IMG/VR virus record: IMGVR_UViG_3300026519_000003
Coordinates: 1 to 46,847 of that record
DNA: 46,847 bases
Direction: 5' to 3' (one strand)
Source: a virus
A program made the translations under genes and the position numbers. A model generated the notes under the pieces. The model had not been told where the DNA came from and ran no database searches. It was given only the letters and a program-made list of their open reading frames with translations. Of this stretch, positions 20,761 through 29,619 are shown in pieces. The first letter of the stretch is position 1, and each line of letters starts with the position of its first letter.

Positions 20761-21846
20761 ATGGGAGACATAGAGATAATCGACGACGACGGCAGCCCGG
20801 AGATTGAGATAGAGATCATCGACGATGACGGCGGCGACCAGCCAGACCTCGAGTCGGCACCTAAACCCAAGGCAAAGCCCAAGACGAAACACAAGGCAAA
20901 GCCCAAGATGAATCCGGGCGGCGACCGCGACAAGCCGGACAGGTCCGGCGAGTACGAGCGCCGGCGGAAGAAGGCGAAGCAGGCGCGCGAGCGCGCGGTC
21001 AAGCGCTCGCTGGAGGCCACGCCCGAGGAGCGCGCGGAGGAGCTGCGGAAAAGCGTGGAAGAGGGCAAGCGGCGCAAGTCTTCCAGGCCGAGAGGCGAGG
21101 CCAGGCCGCAATACACTCGCGCGTCTGGCAGTGGGCGCAAAGCGGAACGGCTCGGGATCGAGATAGGCCAGCCGACGCGCCGGAGGAAGGACGCCCTTGG
21201 TTGCGCCGGGACGCCAGAGGCCAGCGAGCACCTGCGCGACCCCAAGAACAGAGAGAAGCTGCGTAGGATGCAGGATGACGACAAAACAGCCAGATGGCGG
21301 GCTGTTGCCCGTCACTACATCGCAGGCCCGCCAGGCGTGATAGGCAGCCGGACGCTGGCCTACCTGAGCGTGTATTCCTGCACCTACAGGGCAGCCACGA
21401 GGGGCGCTGCGCGGCTGTGGGCCGACCCTGAGTTCCTGTCTGTGCTCGATGCCGAGGCAGAGGACATCCGGGCGGCAACAAAAATCGACGCCAATTGGGT
21501 GCTATCCCAGGCGGCGCTGATCCTCGATCAGTCGCTAGGGCGCTCCCCGATAACCGAGGAGGTGCCGATAATGGACGCTGACCGTGCGGCCGATGCGGAC
21601 GCCAACGGGGAGATCCCGACGGTTGAGGTCACGCGCAGATCGTATAATTCGCAGGCAGCGCTCAAATCGCTGGAGCTGATCGGGCGGAATGTCCTCGTGG
21701 GGGCATTTAACGATGCAATCACCGTCAACACGGACGGCCTCGCTGATAAGCTGCGGGAGCGCCAGCGCGCACTCGAATCACGCCGTGCCGAGATCGAGGT
21801 CAGGGTGCGCGGGGGAGAGGCTGAGAGCGGCGAGGGCGAGGAATGA
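20761..21846 (+). CDS. terS: Terminase small subunit
   Basis: The 361-residue product is longer than usual because of a 120-residue N-terminal extension: first acidic (repeats of EIIDDDG), then Pro/Lys repeats (KPKAKPKTKHKAKPK) and a charged helix. The terminase part starts near residue 180 and includes a helix-turn-helix-like segment (YSCTYRAATRGAARLWADPE) and the YNSQAALKSLELIGRNVLVG motif common near the C-terminus of small terminases. It should recognise phage DNA and load the large subunit. The basic/acidic tail may bind DNA or the motor. GGAGGG precedes the ATG. The stop overlaps the large subunit as ATGA. Confidence 0.75.
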   Translation: MGDIEIIDDDGSPEIEIEIIDDDGGDQPDLESAPKPKAKPKTKHKAKPKMNPGGDRDKPDRSGEYERRRKKAKQARERAVKRSLEATPEERAEELRKSVEEGKRRKSSRPRGEARPQYTRASGSGRKAERLGIEIGQPTRRRKDALGCAGTPEASEHLRDPKNREKLRRMQDDDKTARWRAVARHYIAGPPGVIGSRTLAYLSVYSCTYRAATRGAARLWADPEFLSVLDAEAEDIRAATKIDANWVLSQAALILDQSLGRSPITEEVPIMDADRAADADANGEIPTVEVTRRSYNSQAALKSLELIGRNVLVGAFNDAITVNTDGLADKLRERQRALESRRAEIEVRVRGGEAESGEGEE

Positions 21847-23300
21847 GCGCGTCCGCGATGCCGCGCGACAATGGGATGGTCGATATTTCGGCCGAGGAGC
21901 AGCTACAGGACGCGATCGCGGAGTTCTACGACGATCCGCTGGGCTATGTGCTGTTTGCGTTTCCGTGGGGCGAGCCTGGGCCGCTGGAGGATCACGATGG
22001 CCCGGACGATTGGCAGATCATGCAAATGCTGTCGATCAGCAGGCACATCAAAAAAAACCCGCTTGGAATCTATCAGGACGCGACGGCCTCCGGGCACGGG
22101 ATCGGCAAATCCGCAGAGGCGGCCTGGATCGTGCTCTGGGCCATGAGCACGCGCCCGCATCTCAATGGTGTAATCACCGCAAACACATTCCCCCAGCTCA
22201 AAACAAAAACATGGCGCGAGCTGGCCGTCTGGCACAAACGCGCGATCAATGCGCACTGGTTCAAGTGGACCGAAACCAAGTTTTTCCACATCGATCACCC
22301 GGAGACATGGTTTGTTACGCCAATCGCCAACAATGAGCACAATTCCGAGGCGTTCGCCGGCCAGCACGCGGAGCACTCGCTGATCATCTATGACGAGGCG
22401 TCGGCGATCCCGGATAAAATCTGGGAGGTATCGAGCGGCGTCAAAGACCCGCGCACGATGTGGTTTGTGTTCGGGAACCCGACGCGCAACACCGGGCGGT
22501 TCAAGCGCTGTTTCAACCGGGATGGCCGATGGGTGACGCGCACGGTGGACAGCCGTGACTGCAAGATGCCCAACAAGGCCGAGCTGCAAAAAGAGGTCGA
22601 GGAGTACGGCGAGGATTCGGACTATGTGCGCGTCCGCATCCGGGGGTTGTTCCCACGGATCGGCGACCGGCAGCTCATCAGCATGGACACGGTGTCGGCA
22701 GCCGTTGCTCGATCTGTCGATGTGCCGCTCGGCGAGGTGCGAATCATCGGCGTGGATGTGGCGCGGTTCGGATCGGATATGTCGGTGATCGCCCGCAGGC
22801 ACGGCCGGAAGCTGGAGCCGCTGATCAAGTTGCGCGGCGCAGACACGATGGAACTGGCCGCCAGGGTGGCGCTGGAGATCGAGCAGGCCAGGCCCGACGC
22901 GGTCATGGTCGATGAGGTCGGGGTAGGCGGCGGCGTGGTGGACAGGCTGCGCCAGCTAGGCCACTCGGTGATCGCGGTAAACGCCGGGAAGCCGCCGGAC
23001 GCGGCCAACAAAGACCGATTCCTGAACAAGCGCATGGAAATGTGGTATAGAATGATGGAATGGTTGCAGGGCGCGGATATACCCGACGACGCTGATCTGG
23101 TGGCCGACCTGACGAACATGACCTACACATTTGACGACAGGGCGCGCATGGCGCTCACGCGAAAAAAAGTCATGCGCTCGATGGGGCTGCCGTCGCCCGA
23201 CTGCGCAGAGGCGCTGGCCCACACATTTGCCTACCAGGTTGCGCCGGCATCAGTCCGGCAACAGCGATCCGTGATTCCAGAGTACGAGGGCGACTATTGA
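21843..23300 (+). CDS. terL: Terminase large subunit (packaging ATPase and nuclease)
   Basis: The 485-residue motor has its ATPase domain first: Walker A SGHGIGKS at residues 83-90 and Walker B LIIYDEA at 180-186 with catalytic Glu185, followed by a coupling motif near FGNPTR. The RNase-H-like nuclease follows, with Asp305 in IIGVDVARFG, Asp357 in VMVDEVGVGGG and Asp453 in PSPDCAEAL. It pumps DNA into the prohead through the portal and cuts it at packaging ends. All catalytic residues seem intact. Whether it packages by headful or at fixed ends cannot be told from the sequence alone. Confidence 0.95.
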   Translation: MSASAMPRDNGMVDISAEEQLQDAIAEFYDDPLGYVLFAFPWGEPGPLEDHDGPDDWQIMQMLSISRHIKKNPLGIYQDATASGHGIGKSAEAAWIVLWAMSTRPHLNGVITANTFPQLKTKTWRELAVWHKRAINAHWFKWTETKFFHIDHPETWFVTPIANNEHNSEAFAGQHAEHSLIIYDEASAIPDKIWEVSSGVKDPRTMWFVFGNPTRNTGRFKRCFNRDGRWVTRTVDSRDCKMPNKAELQKEVEEYGEDSDYVRVRIRGLFPRIGDRQLISMDTVSAAVARSVDVPLGEVRIIGVDVARFGSDMSVIARRHGRKLEPLIKLRGADTMELAARVALEIEQARPDAVMVDEVGVGGGVVDRLRQLGHSVIAVNAGKPPDAANKDRFLNKRMEMWYRMMEWLQGADIPDDADLVADLTNMTYTFDDRARMALTRKKVMRSMGLPSPDCAEALAHTFAYQVAPASVRQQRSVIPEYEGDY

Positions 23301-23482
23301 TGGCGGAGTACAGCAAGATTGACTACAGGGCGGTCGTGATGGCCATCGATGGCAAGGATCAGCTCGCCCCCGAGACTGATTACCTGTTCAGCAACGGGCG
23401 CAGGTTCCTGCGCGGAGACGCGGACGGAATCTATGCGCCGGACATTCAGGCCGCGATTGACGCGGAGCAGAGCAGCAAATGA
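23300..23482 (+). CDS. Small hypothetical protein between terminase and portal
   Basis: The ATG at 23300 shares a base with the terminase stop (TGATG), with GAGGG upstream. The 60-residue product includes PETDYLFSNGRRFLRGDADGIYAPD and ends in an acidic helix. No family is recognised. It is coupled on both sides in the packaging operon. Confidence 0.6.
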   Translation: MAEYSKIDYRAVVMAIDGKDQLAPETDYLFSNGRRFLRGDADGIYAPDIQAAIDAEQSSK

Positions 23483-23862
23483 ATGACATCAATGACGCGC
23501 CGCTCGACTTCGAGCGCGCAAGCCTTGACAACAACGGCAACCTGCCGCCACCGGCGGTGTCAACGCTGGCGCGACAGATCATTGAGGCGCTCAACAAGCA
23601 TCACCCAAAATGGTCGGGGTCATGGAATGTCACGATCGACACGCGCGGCGGCATTGTACAGATCATCAACACCGCCCTGTCCGGCCGGATGGGGTTTGTA
23701 CTCAAAATCACCAGCATCGATCCAGAGATGCGCGCGATCCGCGACGCCGCTGGCGAGCTGTTCGAACGGTACGGAATTGCGAGGGATCGAGCGATGGGAA
23801 TACGCGCGGCGATAGAGGGCGCGCAACGAGACATCAAGGGGAACCTGACGCATGACGACTGA
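23479..23862 (+). CDS. Hypothetical packaging-operon protein
   Basis: The 127-residue product overlaps the previous stop as ATGA and the portal start by 11 bases. The centre (WNVTIDTRGGIVQIINTALS, GFVLKITSI) looks beta-rich and the C-terminus helical with a final acidic run. No family is recognised; the position suggests a head or packaging accessory. Confidence 0.6.
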   Translation: MNDINDAPLDFERASLDNNGNLPPPAVSTLARQIIEALNKHHPKWSGSWNVTIDTRGGIVQIINTALSGRMGFVLKITSIDPEMRAIRDAAGELFERYGIARDRAMGIRAAIEGAQRDIKGNLTHDD

Positions 23863-25903
23863 CATAGACTGGCTCCAGGCCGCGAACAGCGCTTTTGAAG
23901 AGTCGGCAAGCTACTTCGACTCATCCATCCGCAAAGGGATCGAGGAGAGCCTGGCGCACAACCAGAGCCGCCACGCGCCCGGCTCGAAATACTACAAGGA
24001 GGGCTACAGGCACCGGCACAAGGGGTTCCGCCCCAAGACCCGGACGATGACGCTGCGCCGGGAGGCTGACGCGGCTGTCGCGCTGTTCTCGACCGAGGAC
24101 ATCATATCAGTCAGCCCTGCCGGAGACACGGTTCAGGACGCCGTCGCCGCAGAGATCAACAAGGAGTTGTTGCAAAACAGGCTGCACAGCGGCGGCTGGT
24201 TCCAGACCGCCATCGGCGCGTATCAGGACGCAAATGTCACTGGCATCGTCATATCGCACCAGACATGGCTATACGAGGAGGCCGAAATCTCGGAGCCGAT
24301 CGTTGACGAGTCAGGCAACATCGTGATCGGCGAGGACGGGATACCTATGATGCGCAGCCAGCGCATCGTCGTGGAGGATCGACCGGCGGTAGAGCTTAGG
24401 CCGATCGAGAATGTCATGTTCTCCAAGGCCGCCGATTGGGTTGATCCTATCAATTCCAGCCCGTTCATCATCGATCAGGTGCCGATGACAATAGACTCCG
24501 TCAAGGCACTGGCGAACCGCAACGGTGGAGTGTCTCCGATCCGCTGGCTCGATGCGTCCGAGGAGGCGCTATCGACTGCCGCGTCGGCGTCGTCCGCCCA
24601 GGCTGACAGTGTCCGCCGGCAGCGCGACGGCAAGCGCGAAGACTCGACGGACACCAGCTACTCATATCATGGGCACAATATCGTGTGGGTGCGCCGAGTC
24701 ATCATGCGCGTCGATGGCATTGATATGTTCTACTACACCCTGGGCGGCCATGCGTTGCTGTCTGAGCCGATAGAACTGATCAAAGCCTATCCGTGGCTCA
24801 AGCCCGGCGAGCGGCCGTATGTCCTCGGGATGTCGGTCATTGAGTCGCACCGCGTGTACCCCGATTCTCCGGTCAAGATGGTTTCCTCAGTGCAGAAGGA
24901 GGCCAACGAGATCAACAACACGCGGCGCGATAATGTGGCGCTGGCCTTGAACAAGCGCTGGTTCGCTAGAGAGGGCGCAAACATCGACGCAGCAGTGCTC
25001 CAGCGGTTGATCCCAGGCTCCGTGCTGACGGTGGGGGACATCAACGCAGACATCCGCGAGGAGCGCGTCAGCGATGTCACCGCGTCAAGCTACCACGAGC
25101 AGGACCGAGTCAATATGGATTTTGACGATCTTGCTGGCACATTCACCGGCGGAACTGTCGGCGGCGCCAAGAACCTGAGCGAGACGGTTGGCGGAATGGA
25201 CCTGATGCGCGGCGACGCGGACACCCTGACCGAATACCACATGCGGGTGTTCGTGCAGACATGGGTGCGCCCGGTGCTGATGCAGGTCATGGCACTGATT
25301 CAGGAGTACGAGACTGACCAGGCATTACTGGAGTCGGTCGCTCGGAGCCTGCGGCTTCGTGAGCGATTCGGGATCGAGGAGATCACTGATGCACTGCTCA
25401 AGGCGCCGATGGGAGTCGAGGTCAATGTGGGGTTCGGCGCGACAAACCCGCGACAGCGCGTCGAGCGGATCGCGTTTGGCCTCAGCACCGTGCTCAACCT
25501 GGCTCCCGGAATGGCGCAGAGGCTCAACGGCGAGGAGGTAGCCAAGGAGGTATTTGGAAGCCTCGGGTACGCCGGATCGAGCCGGTTCTTCTCCGGGGAA
25601 GAAGCCGCACCTGTGCCGATGGAGGCTGATGCGATGCAGCCTGATCCGCGCATCGAGCTGGAGCGCGAAAAGCTGGAGATGCAGCGCGAAGCGCTGGCTG
25701 CCGAGCTGGACAACAAGGAGCTGGAGCGGATGAATCGGCTCGAACTGGCGTACCTGAAGCAGGAGGAGCTGCTGTACCGCCTGGCGCATGACGAGAAAAT
25801 CAGCATGGCTCAACTGGAGGCCAAGCTGCGCGCGCTCGACATTGAGCGGCAGAACAAGGTTGACGAGATGAAGCTGAAGATCAGGATGGGGAGCGGAATA
25901 TGA
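23852..25903 (+). CDS. Portal protein
   Basis: The 683-residue protein fits a podovirus portal, the dodecameric ring through which DNA enters the head and to which the tail attaches. Landmarks are a FRPKTRTMTLRREADAAVALFS segment near residue 60, a long central wing, a QKEANEINNTRRDNVALAL helix near residue 350 typical of podoviral portals, and a GGAKNLSETVGGMDL loop near residue 430. The last 100 residues are a charged coiled coil (REALAAELDNKELERMNRLE) that may form the barrel inside the capsid. Placement directly before scaffold and capsid genes supports the call. Confidence 0.88.
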   Translation: MTTDIDWLQAANSAFEESASYFDSSIRKGIEESLAHNQSRHAPGSKYYKEGYRHRHKGFRPKTRTMTLRREADAAVALFSTEDIISVSPAGDTVQDAVAAEINKELLQNRLHSGGWFQTAIGAYQDANVTGIVISHQTWLYEEAEISEPIVDESGNIVIGEDGIPMMRSQRIVVEDRPAVELRPIENVMFSKAADWVDPINSSPFIIDQVPMTIDSVKALANRNGGVSPIRWLDASEEALSTAASASSAQADSVRRQRDGKREDSTDTSYSYHGHNIVWVRRVIMRVDGIDMFYYTLGGHALLSEPIELIKAYPWLKPGERPYVLGMSVIESHRVYPDSPVKMVSSVQKEANEINNTRRDNVALALNKRWFAREGANIDAAVLQRLIPGSVLTVGDINADIREERVSDVTASSYHEQDRVNMDFDDLAGTFTGGTVGGAKNLSETVGGMDLMRGDADTLTEYHMRVFVQTWVRPVLMQVMALIQEYETDQALLESVARSLRLRERFGIEEITDALLKAPMGVEVNVGFGATNPRQRVERIAFGLSTVLNLAPGMAQRLNGEEVAKEVFGSLGYAGSSRFFSGEEAAPVPMEADAMQPDPRIELEREKLEMQREALAAELDNKELERMNRLELAYLKQEELLYRLAHDEKISMAQLEAKLRALDIERQNKVDEMKLKIRMGSGI

Positions 25904-26229
25904 GCAAGACAATCCAACCCGGCGCATGGTTCGCCGGCGTGCCGGATGGTGACATCGAGCTGGCAAAGGTAGCGCTTGGTGAGGATGCGAAGGTTTTCCT
26001 CAACTCGCCGCTTGGGCGCTATCTGTTCGACCGTGCAGAGGTCGAGATCGAGAGGCTGCGCGATGAGCTGGAGTCAGCCGACCCGGAGGATCGCGCGAGC
26101 CAGTACCGGATCAGGAACAAGATCAAGGCGTGCCGCCTGGCAGGCGAGTGGATCAATGAGGCAATCATGTCGGCGGCAGCCGCAGAGGCCGCAATCATCG
26201 CGGACGAGGCGATAGACGACGATGAATAA
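25900..26229 (+). CDS. Small head-module hypothetical protein
   Basis: The 109-residue product overlaps the portal stop as ATGA. It contains SPLGRYLFDRAEVEIERLRD near the centre and an Ala-rich, acidic C-terminal helix. Small proteins of this plan often sit between portal and scaffold genes in podoviruses; the function is unknown. Confidence 0.6.
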   Translation: MSKTIQPGAWFAGVPDGDIELAKVALGEDAKVFLNSPLGRYLFDRAEVEIERLRDELESADPEDRASQYRIRNKIKACRLAGEWINEAIMSAAAAEAAIIADEAIDDDE

Positions 26230-26253
26230 AAAAGCCCCGCCGTGTGGCGGGGC
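26228..26253. other. Strong hairpin with A-tract on its left
   Basis: GCCCCGCC (26234-26241), loop GTGT and GGCGGGGC (26246-26253) form an 8-bp stem. Six A residues precede it and no T run follows on the + strand, so as a terminator it faces the - strand, where no gene is near. It may instead stabilise or process the mRNA between portal and scaffold. The remaining bases to 26400 show no clear promoter. Confidence 0.6.
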
Positions 26254-26400
26254 AGGTGCTCTCGGTGGGAGCTGACGAGCGCGGGAAGGTTAGGCCCGCA
26301 GGTGAGTAGAGAGGATTTACTCGTCAAGAGCGATAATATCATCAACCAGCCTATTGGCAACAGAAATGCCCACCCGTTCGCGGGCGGCAGGAGAAAAGAC

Positions 26401-27519
26401 ATGAGCAAGCACGACGCAAATCAACCGGCGGACAAACAAGAGCCTGAGAGCAGCACCACGAAGGCGACCCCCGTCATCGACCCTATTCGGGCAGAGATTT
26501 ACAAGCGGGCAGACACGCGCAGGGACGAGGCATCTGGAGACGAAGGCGGCGAGCAGGCTGGCGACGAAGCCGATCGCGTCACCGGCGACCATGCCGCAGA
26601 AGGCGCTGACGCTGGACACGACACAGAAAACCGTGATAATGGGAATCAGCCTGGCGGCGACTTCGCCGAAGGCGAGCCGGAGGTCAGCCCTGATGACTAT
26701 GTTCAGGTGAAGATCAACGGCACCGTGCGCATGGTATCCCGCGAGAAGGTCGAGAAGGCCGGTGGCGTGGAGGAGTACCAGAAGCGCGCGGCAATCGATG
26801 AGGGATTCAAAACCCTCGCCCAGCGCCGCAAGGAGCTGGAGGAAAAAGAGCGATTGCTTGCGGAGCGCGAGCAGGCAATCCTCGCGGCTGCGCAGACTAG
26901 CCCACCCGCAACGGGCGGCGAAACTGGCGCACCGGTCAGCGATCTACCCGCAATGGATGATCGAAAGGCGCAATTGCTTGATCTGGTGAAAGCCAAGAAT
27001 CAGGCGTTCCTCGACGGCGACGATGACAAGGTCGCCGAGCTTGAGCTGCAAATCCTCGAACTGAATGCCGCACAGGCCGCCCCGGCGCAACCTGAGCAGC
27101 AGCCCAGCGCAGAGGAAATCGCGGCGATTGCTGCCAAGCGGGCACGCGAGGAACTGGAGCGAGAGCAGCAAGTGGCCTCGGTTATCAATGCGAAAAACCG
27201 TCTGCTCAGTGAGCACCCTGAAATCGCATCCGACCCTATGCTGTTCAGCGCTGTCGATACGCAAAGCGCTATCATTGAGGCCGAGGGCGATCTCACCGAT
27301 CCCTACGACATTCTCAAGGAGGCGCACCGCCGGGCTGTTGCCTGGATTGCCGCCCAGAGCAAGCAGGACTGGAGGCAGGAGCGCATCGACGCAAAGCGCA
27401 ACGGTAGCGGCGTTACCGGGATGACCGGGCGCGCGCCGGCGCGCAAAGAAGAAGCCAAGCCCAAGCCAACGCGATCATCCTATGTTGAGGAGATCAAGCG
27501 GATGCGAGGGCAGGCGTAG
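26401..27519 (+). CDS. Scaffolding protein
   Basis: I chose ATG 26401, with AGGAGA six bases upstream. The 372-residue product is acidic, low-complexity at the N-terminus, and helical with coiled coils (RRKELEEKERLLAEREQAIL near residue 145) through the middle. The C-terminus is basic and ends YVEEIKRMRGQA. This plan, acidic coil then basic C-terminal helix just before the capsid gene, is that of podoviral scaffolds, which shape the prohead and leave before or during packaging. A KPKPT linker precedes the last helix. Confidence 0.78.
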   Translation: MSKHDANQPADKQEPESSTTKATPVIDPIRAEIYKRADTRRDEASGDEGGEQAGDEADRVTGDHAAEGADAGHDTENRDNGNQPGGDFAEGEPEVSPDDYVQVKINGTVRMVSREKVEKAGGVEEYQKRAAIDEGFKTLAQRRKELEEKERLLAEREQAILAAAQTSPPATGGETGAPVSDLPAMDDRKAQLLDLVKAKNQAFLDGDDDKVAELELQILELNAAQAAPAQPEQQPSAEEIAAIAAKRAREELEREQQVASVINAKNRLLSEHPEIASDPMLFSAVDTQSAIIEAEGDLTDPYDILKEAHRRAVAWIAAQSKQDWRQERIDAKRNGSGVTGMTGRAPARKEEAKPKPTRSSYVEEIKRMRGQA

Positions 27520-27552
27520 CCTTTTACATCAAACCCATAGGGGGAAATCAAA

Positions 27553-28500
27553 ATGCCCGGACAAGTCTGGTCTGTAAATCAAGCCGGTGGATATGCCTAC
27601 TCCGGCGAACTGACGGATGTACTGCGAACCGCAGTTCAGCCGCAAACCCGGTTCGTCCAGCACTGCGACGCTGACGACTTCACTGACAAAGGTCTGCACG
27701 CAGGCGATGCGTTCCAGTGGACGGTGTATTCCGACACCAAGAAGCAGGGCGGCCGCCTCGTCGAGAACCGCAAAATGCCGGAAACTGGGTTCACTATCAC
27801 CCGTGGCGATGGCACCGTGTACGAGTTCGGCAACAGCGTGCCGTACTCCGGCGTTCTCGATGACCTGAGCTACCACCCGATCAAGGTCATCATCAACAAG
27901 GTGATGCGCAACGACGCCGTGAAGGCGTTCGAGAAGGAGGCGCACGCAGAGTTCGCCAAGACCCCCATCAAGGTAGGCCCGGCAACCGGCACCAGCACGA
28001 CCGCCATTGCTGTGTCCACCAACGGCATTGCCCCGGTCACGAACAATGCCCCGATGACCAAGGAGCACCTGAAGAAGATCGTTGACCTGATGAAGGAAGA
28101 CGATACCCCGGCATACGCTGATGGCGACTATCGCTGCATCGGTCGCCCGTCAACCTTCCGCCAACTGAAGGACGATCTGGAGCCGCTGCACAGCTACACC
28201 GCCGAGGGCTTCCGCCAGATCATCGCCGGCGAGATCGGCCGCAGCTACGAAGGCGTGCGGATGTTCGAGCAGACCGCGATCGCGTCTCAGGGCTGGGTAA
28301 ATGGCAAGTCTGACCAGGCGTTCTTCTTCGGCGAAGACACCGTGATCGAGGCCATCGTCATTCCGCCTGAGATTCGCGGCAAGCTGCCCGGCGACTATGG
28401 CCGTGACAAGGGTGTCGCTTGGTACGCCATCGAGGGATTCGCCCTCGTTCACGGCAACCCAGAGCAGGCCCGAATCTACGAATGGGCGTCTCAGGGTTAA
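27553..28500 (+). CDS. Major capsid protein
   Basis: The 315-residue protein follows the scaffold gene with an AGGGGG site. It has an early extended segment (SGELTDVLRTAVQPQTRFVQ), an FQWTVYSDTKKQGG loop, a long spine-like helix region (SYHPIKVIINKVMRNDAVKA) and a C-terminal beta domain. Size, spacing and order (scaffold, this, small decoration-like gene) support a HK97-fold major capsid protein as in other podoviruses. I cannot verify the fold by eye. Confidence 0.85.
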   Translation: MPGQVWSVNQAGGYAYSGELTDVLRTAVQPQTRFVQHCDADDFTDKGLHAGDAFQWTVYSDTKKQGGRLVENRKMPETGFTITRGDGTVYEFGNSVPYSGVLDDLSYHPIKVIINKVMRNDAVKAFEKEAHAEFAKTPIKVGPATGTSTTAIAVSTNGIAPVTNNAPMTKEHLKKIVDLMKEDDTPAYADGDYRCIGRPSTFRQLKDDLEPLHSYTAEGFRQIIAGEIGRSYEGVRMFEQTAIASQGWVNGKSDQAFFFGEDTVIEAIVIPPEIRGKLPGDYGRDKGVAWYAIEGFALVHGNPEQARIYEWASQG

Positions 28501-28532
28501 TCGCCTGACGCCACAACAACAGGAGCAAAGCA

Positions 28533-28892
28533 ATGAGCTATAGCAATGGCATCACTGAAACCATCCGCCTGACCGGTGTCGCGCTGTCTGCGGCGGGCGT
28601 CAAGGCCCGGCTGATTGGCCCGGAAGGCGCACAGGGCACCGTAGAGTCCATCCGAGCCGTGGTCACAACCGCCAACAACGCTGATCAGGCGATCAATGTT
28701 GGCGTGGCCGGAGACGCGGCGAAGCACTCGACGCTGACCATCCCCAACGGCACTGCCGCTGGTGCTGGCGTCAACACCAGCAAGGACGGCCTATCGCCTA
28801 TCATCACAGAGGATTCCGTTCTGGAAATCTCCGCCGGTGGCGGCGGAACCGCTGGCGCGGCGGATGTGTTCGTAACGATCAACTGGTTCTAA
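28533..28892 (+). CDS. Small capsid-associated protein (decoration-like)
   Basis: The 119-residue product is beta-rich, with many Gly, Thr and Ala residues and no Cys. It has repeated hydrophobic strands (IRLTGVALSAAGVKARL, VESIRAVVTTANNADQAINV) and ends DVFVTINWF. An AGGAGCAAAGCA site precedes the ATG. Position right after the capsid gene suggests a decoration or cement protein on the shell; other virion roles are possible. Confidence 0.6.
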   Translation: MSYSNGITETIRLTGVALSAAGVKARLIGPEGAQGTVESIRAVVTTANNADQAINVGVAGDAAKHSTLTIPNGTAAGAGVNTSKDGLSPIITEDSVLEISAGGGGTAGAADVFVTINWF

Positions 28893-28918
28893 CGAGCCAG
28901 ATCAACCGGAGATAAACA

Positions 28919-29101
28919 ATGAAGAAGCTCGGAATCGGCGACAATCCGAAAGAGAAAGCGCCCATCGAGGACGGCCTGGCCATGCGCGAGAAGTTCGACG
29001 GCAAAGAGAAGCTGGTCGATAACGCGGGCAACAGCCAGCGCCCCGTCCGCAAGAGCGGCGACACCGTCATGTCAGACCGGGGCACCTTCCCGGTCAAGTG
29101 A
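28919..29101 (+). CDS. Small hypothetical head-module protein
   Basis: The 60-residue product is charged and probably disordered (MKKLGIGDNPKEKAPIEDGL, SDRGTFPVK). It is followed at once by an intrinsic terminator. No family is recognised. Confidence 0.55.
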   Translation: MKKLGIGDNPKEKAPIEDGLAMREKFDGKEKLVDNAGNSQRPVRKSGDTVMSDRGTFPVK

Positions 29102-29107
29102 CCGAAC

Positions 29108-29135
29108 AGCGCCCGGCATGTGTCGGGCGCTTTTT
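29108..29135 (+). terminator. Intrinsic terminator or attenuator after capsid genes
   Basis: AGCGCCCG (29108-29115), an 8-base loop and CGGGCGCT (29124-29131) form an 8-bp stem followed by TTTTT. It sits seven bases after the previous stop inside the structural operon, so it probably lowers expression of tail genes relative to capsid genes. Confidence 0.82.
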
Positions 29136-29150
29136 CAGGAGCGCAACGGT

Positions 29151-29366
29151 ATGGCGAAAATTGAAATCATGGGCGAGGAGATGGAGGATGAATACTCAGA
29201 ATCTCCGGCCCCAGCAAGCACCGAGATCGGCCGGAACTGCCGCGCGGAGCGGCTGAGAACCCCGAGGTTCGGAACACAGAATGGCATGGCCATCGATGAC
29301 GGCCTGGGGTATCTCGACGAAGAAGACGCCGCAGAGACTGGCCTCAACTACAGGAGAAAAATCTGA
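29151..29366 (+). CDS. Small acidic hypothetical protein
   Basis: The 71-residue product starts at ATG 29151, preceded by AGGAGCGCAACGGT, just after the terminator. It is acidic at the N-terminus (EIMGEEMEDEYSESPAPAST) and basic at the end. The gene shares one base with the next as TGATG. No family is recognised; it is probably a head or connector accessory. Confidence 0.55.
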   Translation: MAKIEIMGEEMEDEYSESPAPASTEIGRNCRAERLRTPRFGTQNGMAIDDGLGYLDEEDAAETGLNYRRKI

Positions 29367-29617
29367 TGCTCGACAAGAACAGGCACTACATTCGCATCGT
29401 CGGCGAGACTGAGTACGGTCACGCATTCGAGCAAGACGGGATCATGTACGACGCGGCCGGGAAGCCGTGCAAGAAGCAGACAAAGGACGGAGCAAAGGCG
29501 CTCCGCGCCAAGATGAAGGAGTTGGAGCAGAGCCTCAAGGACGCCGAAGACGCGATCAGCGGCGAGGGTGCCGGTGATGACGGCAGCGCCGAAAGCGAAG
29601 AAGCCGGCAAAGGCTGA
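29366..29617 (+). CDS. Small hypothetical protein with acidic tail
   Basis: The 83-residue product has a short beta-like start (YIRIVGETEYGHAFEQDGIM), a basic helix (KALRAKMKELEQSLKDAE) and a Gly/Asp/Glu-rich tail. No family is recognised. It ends two bases before the connector gene. Confidence 0.55.
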   Translation: MLDKNRHYIRIVGETEYGHAFEQDGIMYDAAGKPCKKQTKDGAKALRAKMKELEQSLKDAEDAISGEGAGDDGSAESEEAGKG

Positions 29618-29619
29618 CG

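Noticed and set aside
20725-21315. Two minus-strand open frames opposite the small terminase subunit.
   Set aside because: They are Leu/Ser/Pro-rich mirrors of the acidic and Lys-rich repeats on the coding strand.
21903-22802. Minus-strand open frame (299 codons) opposite the large terminase.
   Set aside because: The terminase is certain on the other strand, and the antisense product is His/Arg/Pro-rich without a recognisable domain.
26234-26253. Forward terminator after the portal operon.
   Set aside because: The stem is strong but no T run follows on the + strand; the A run is on the wrong side for forward termination.
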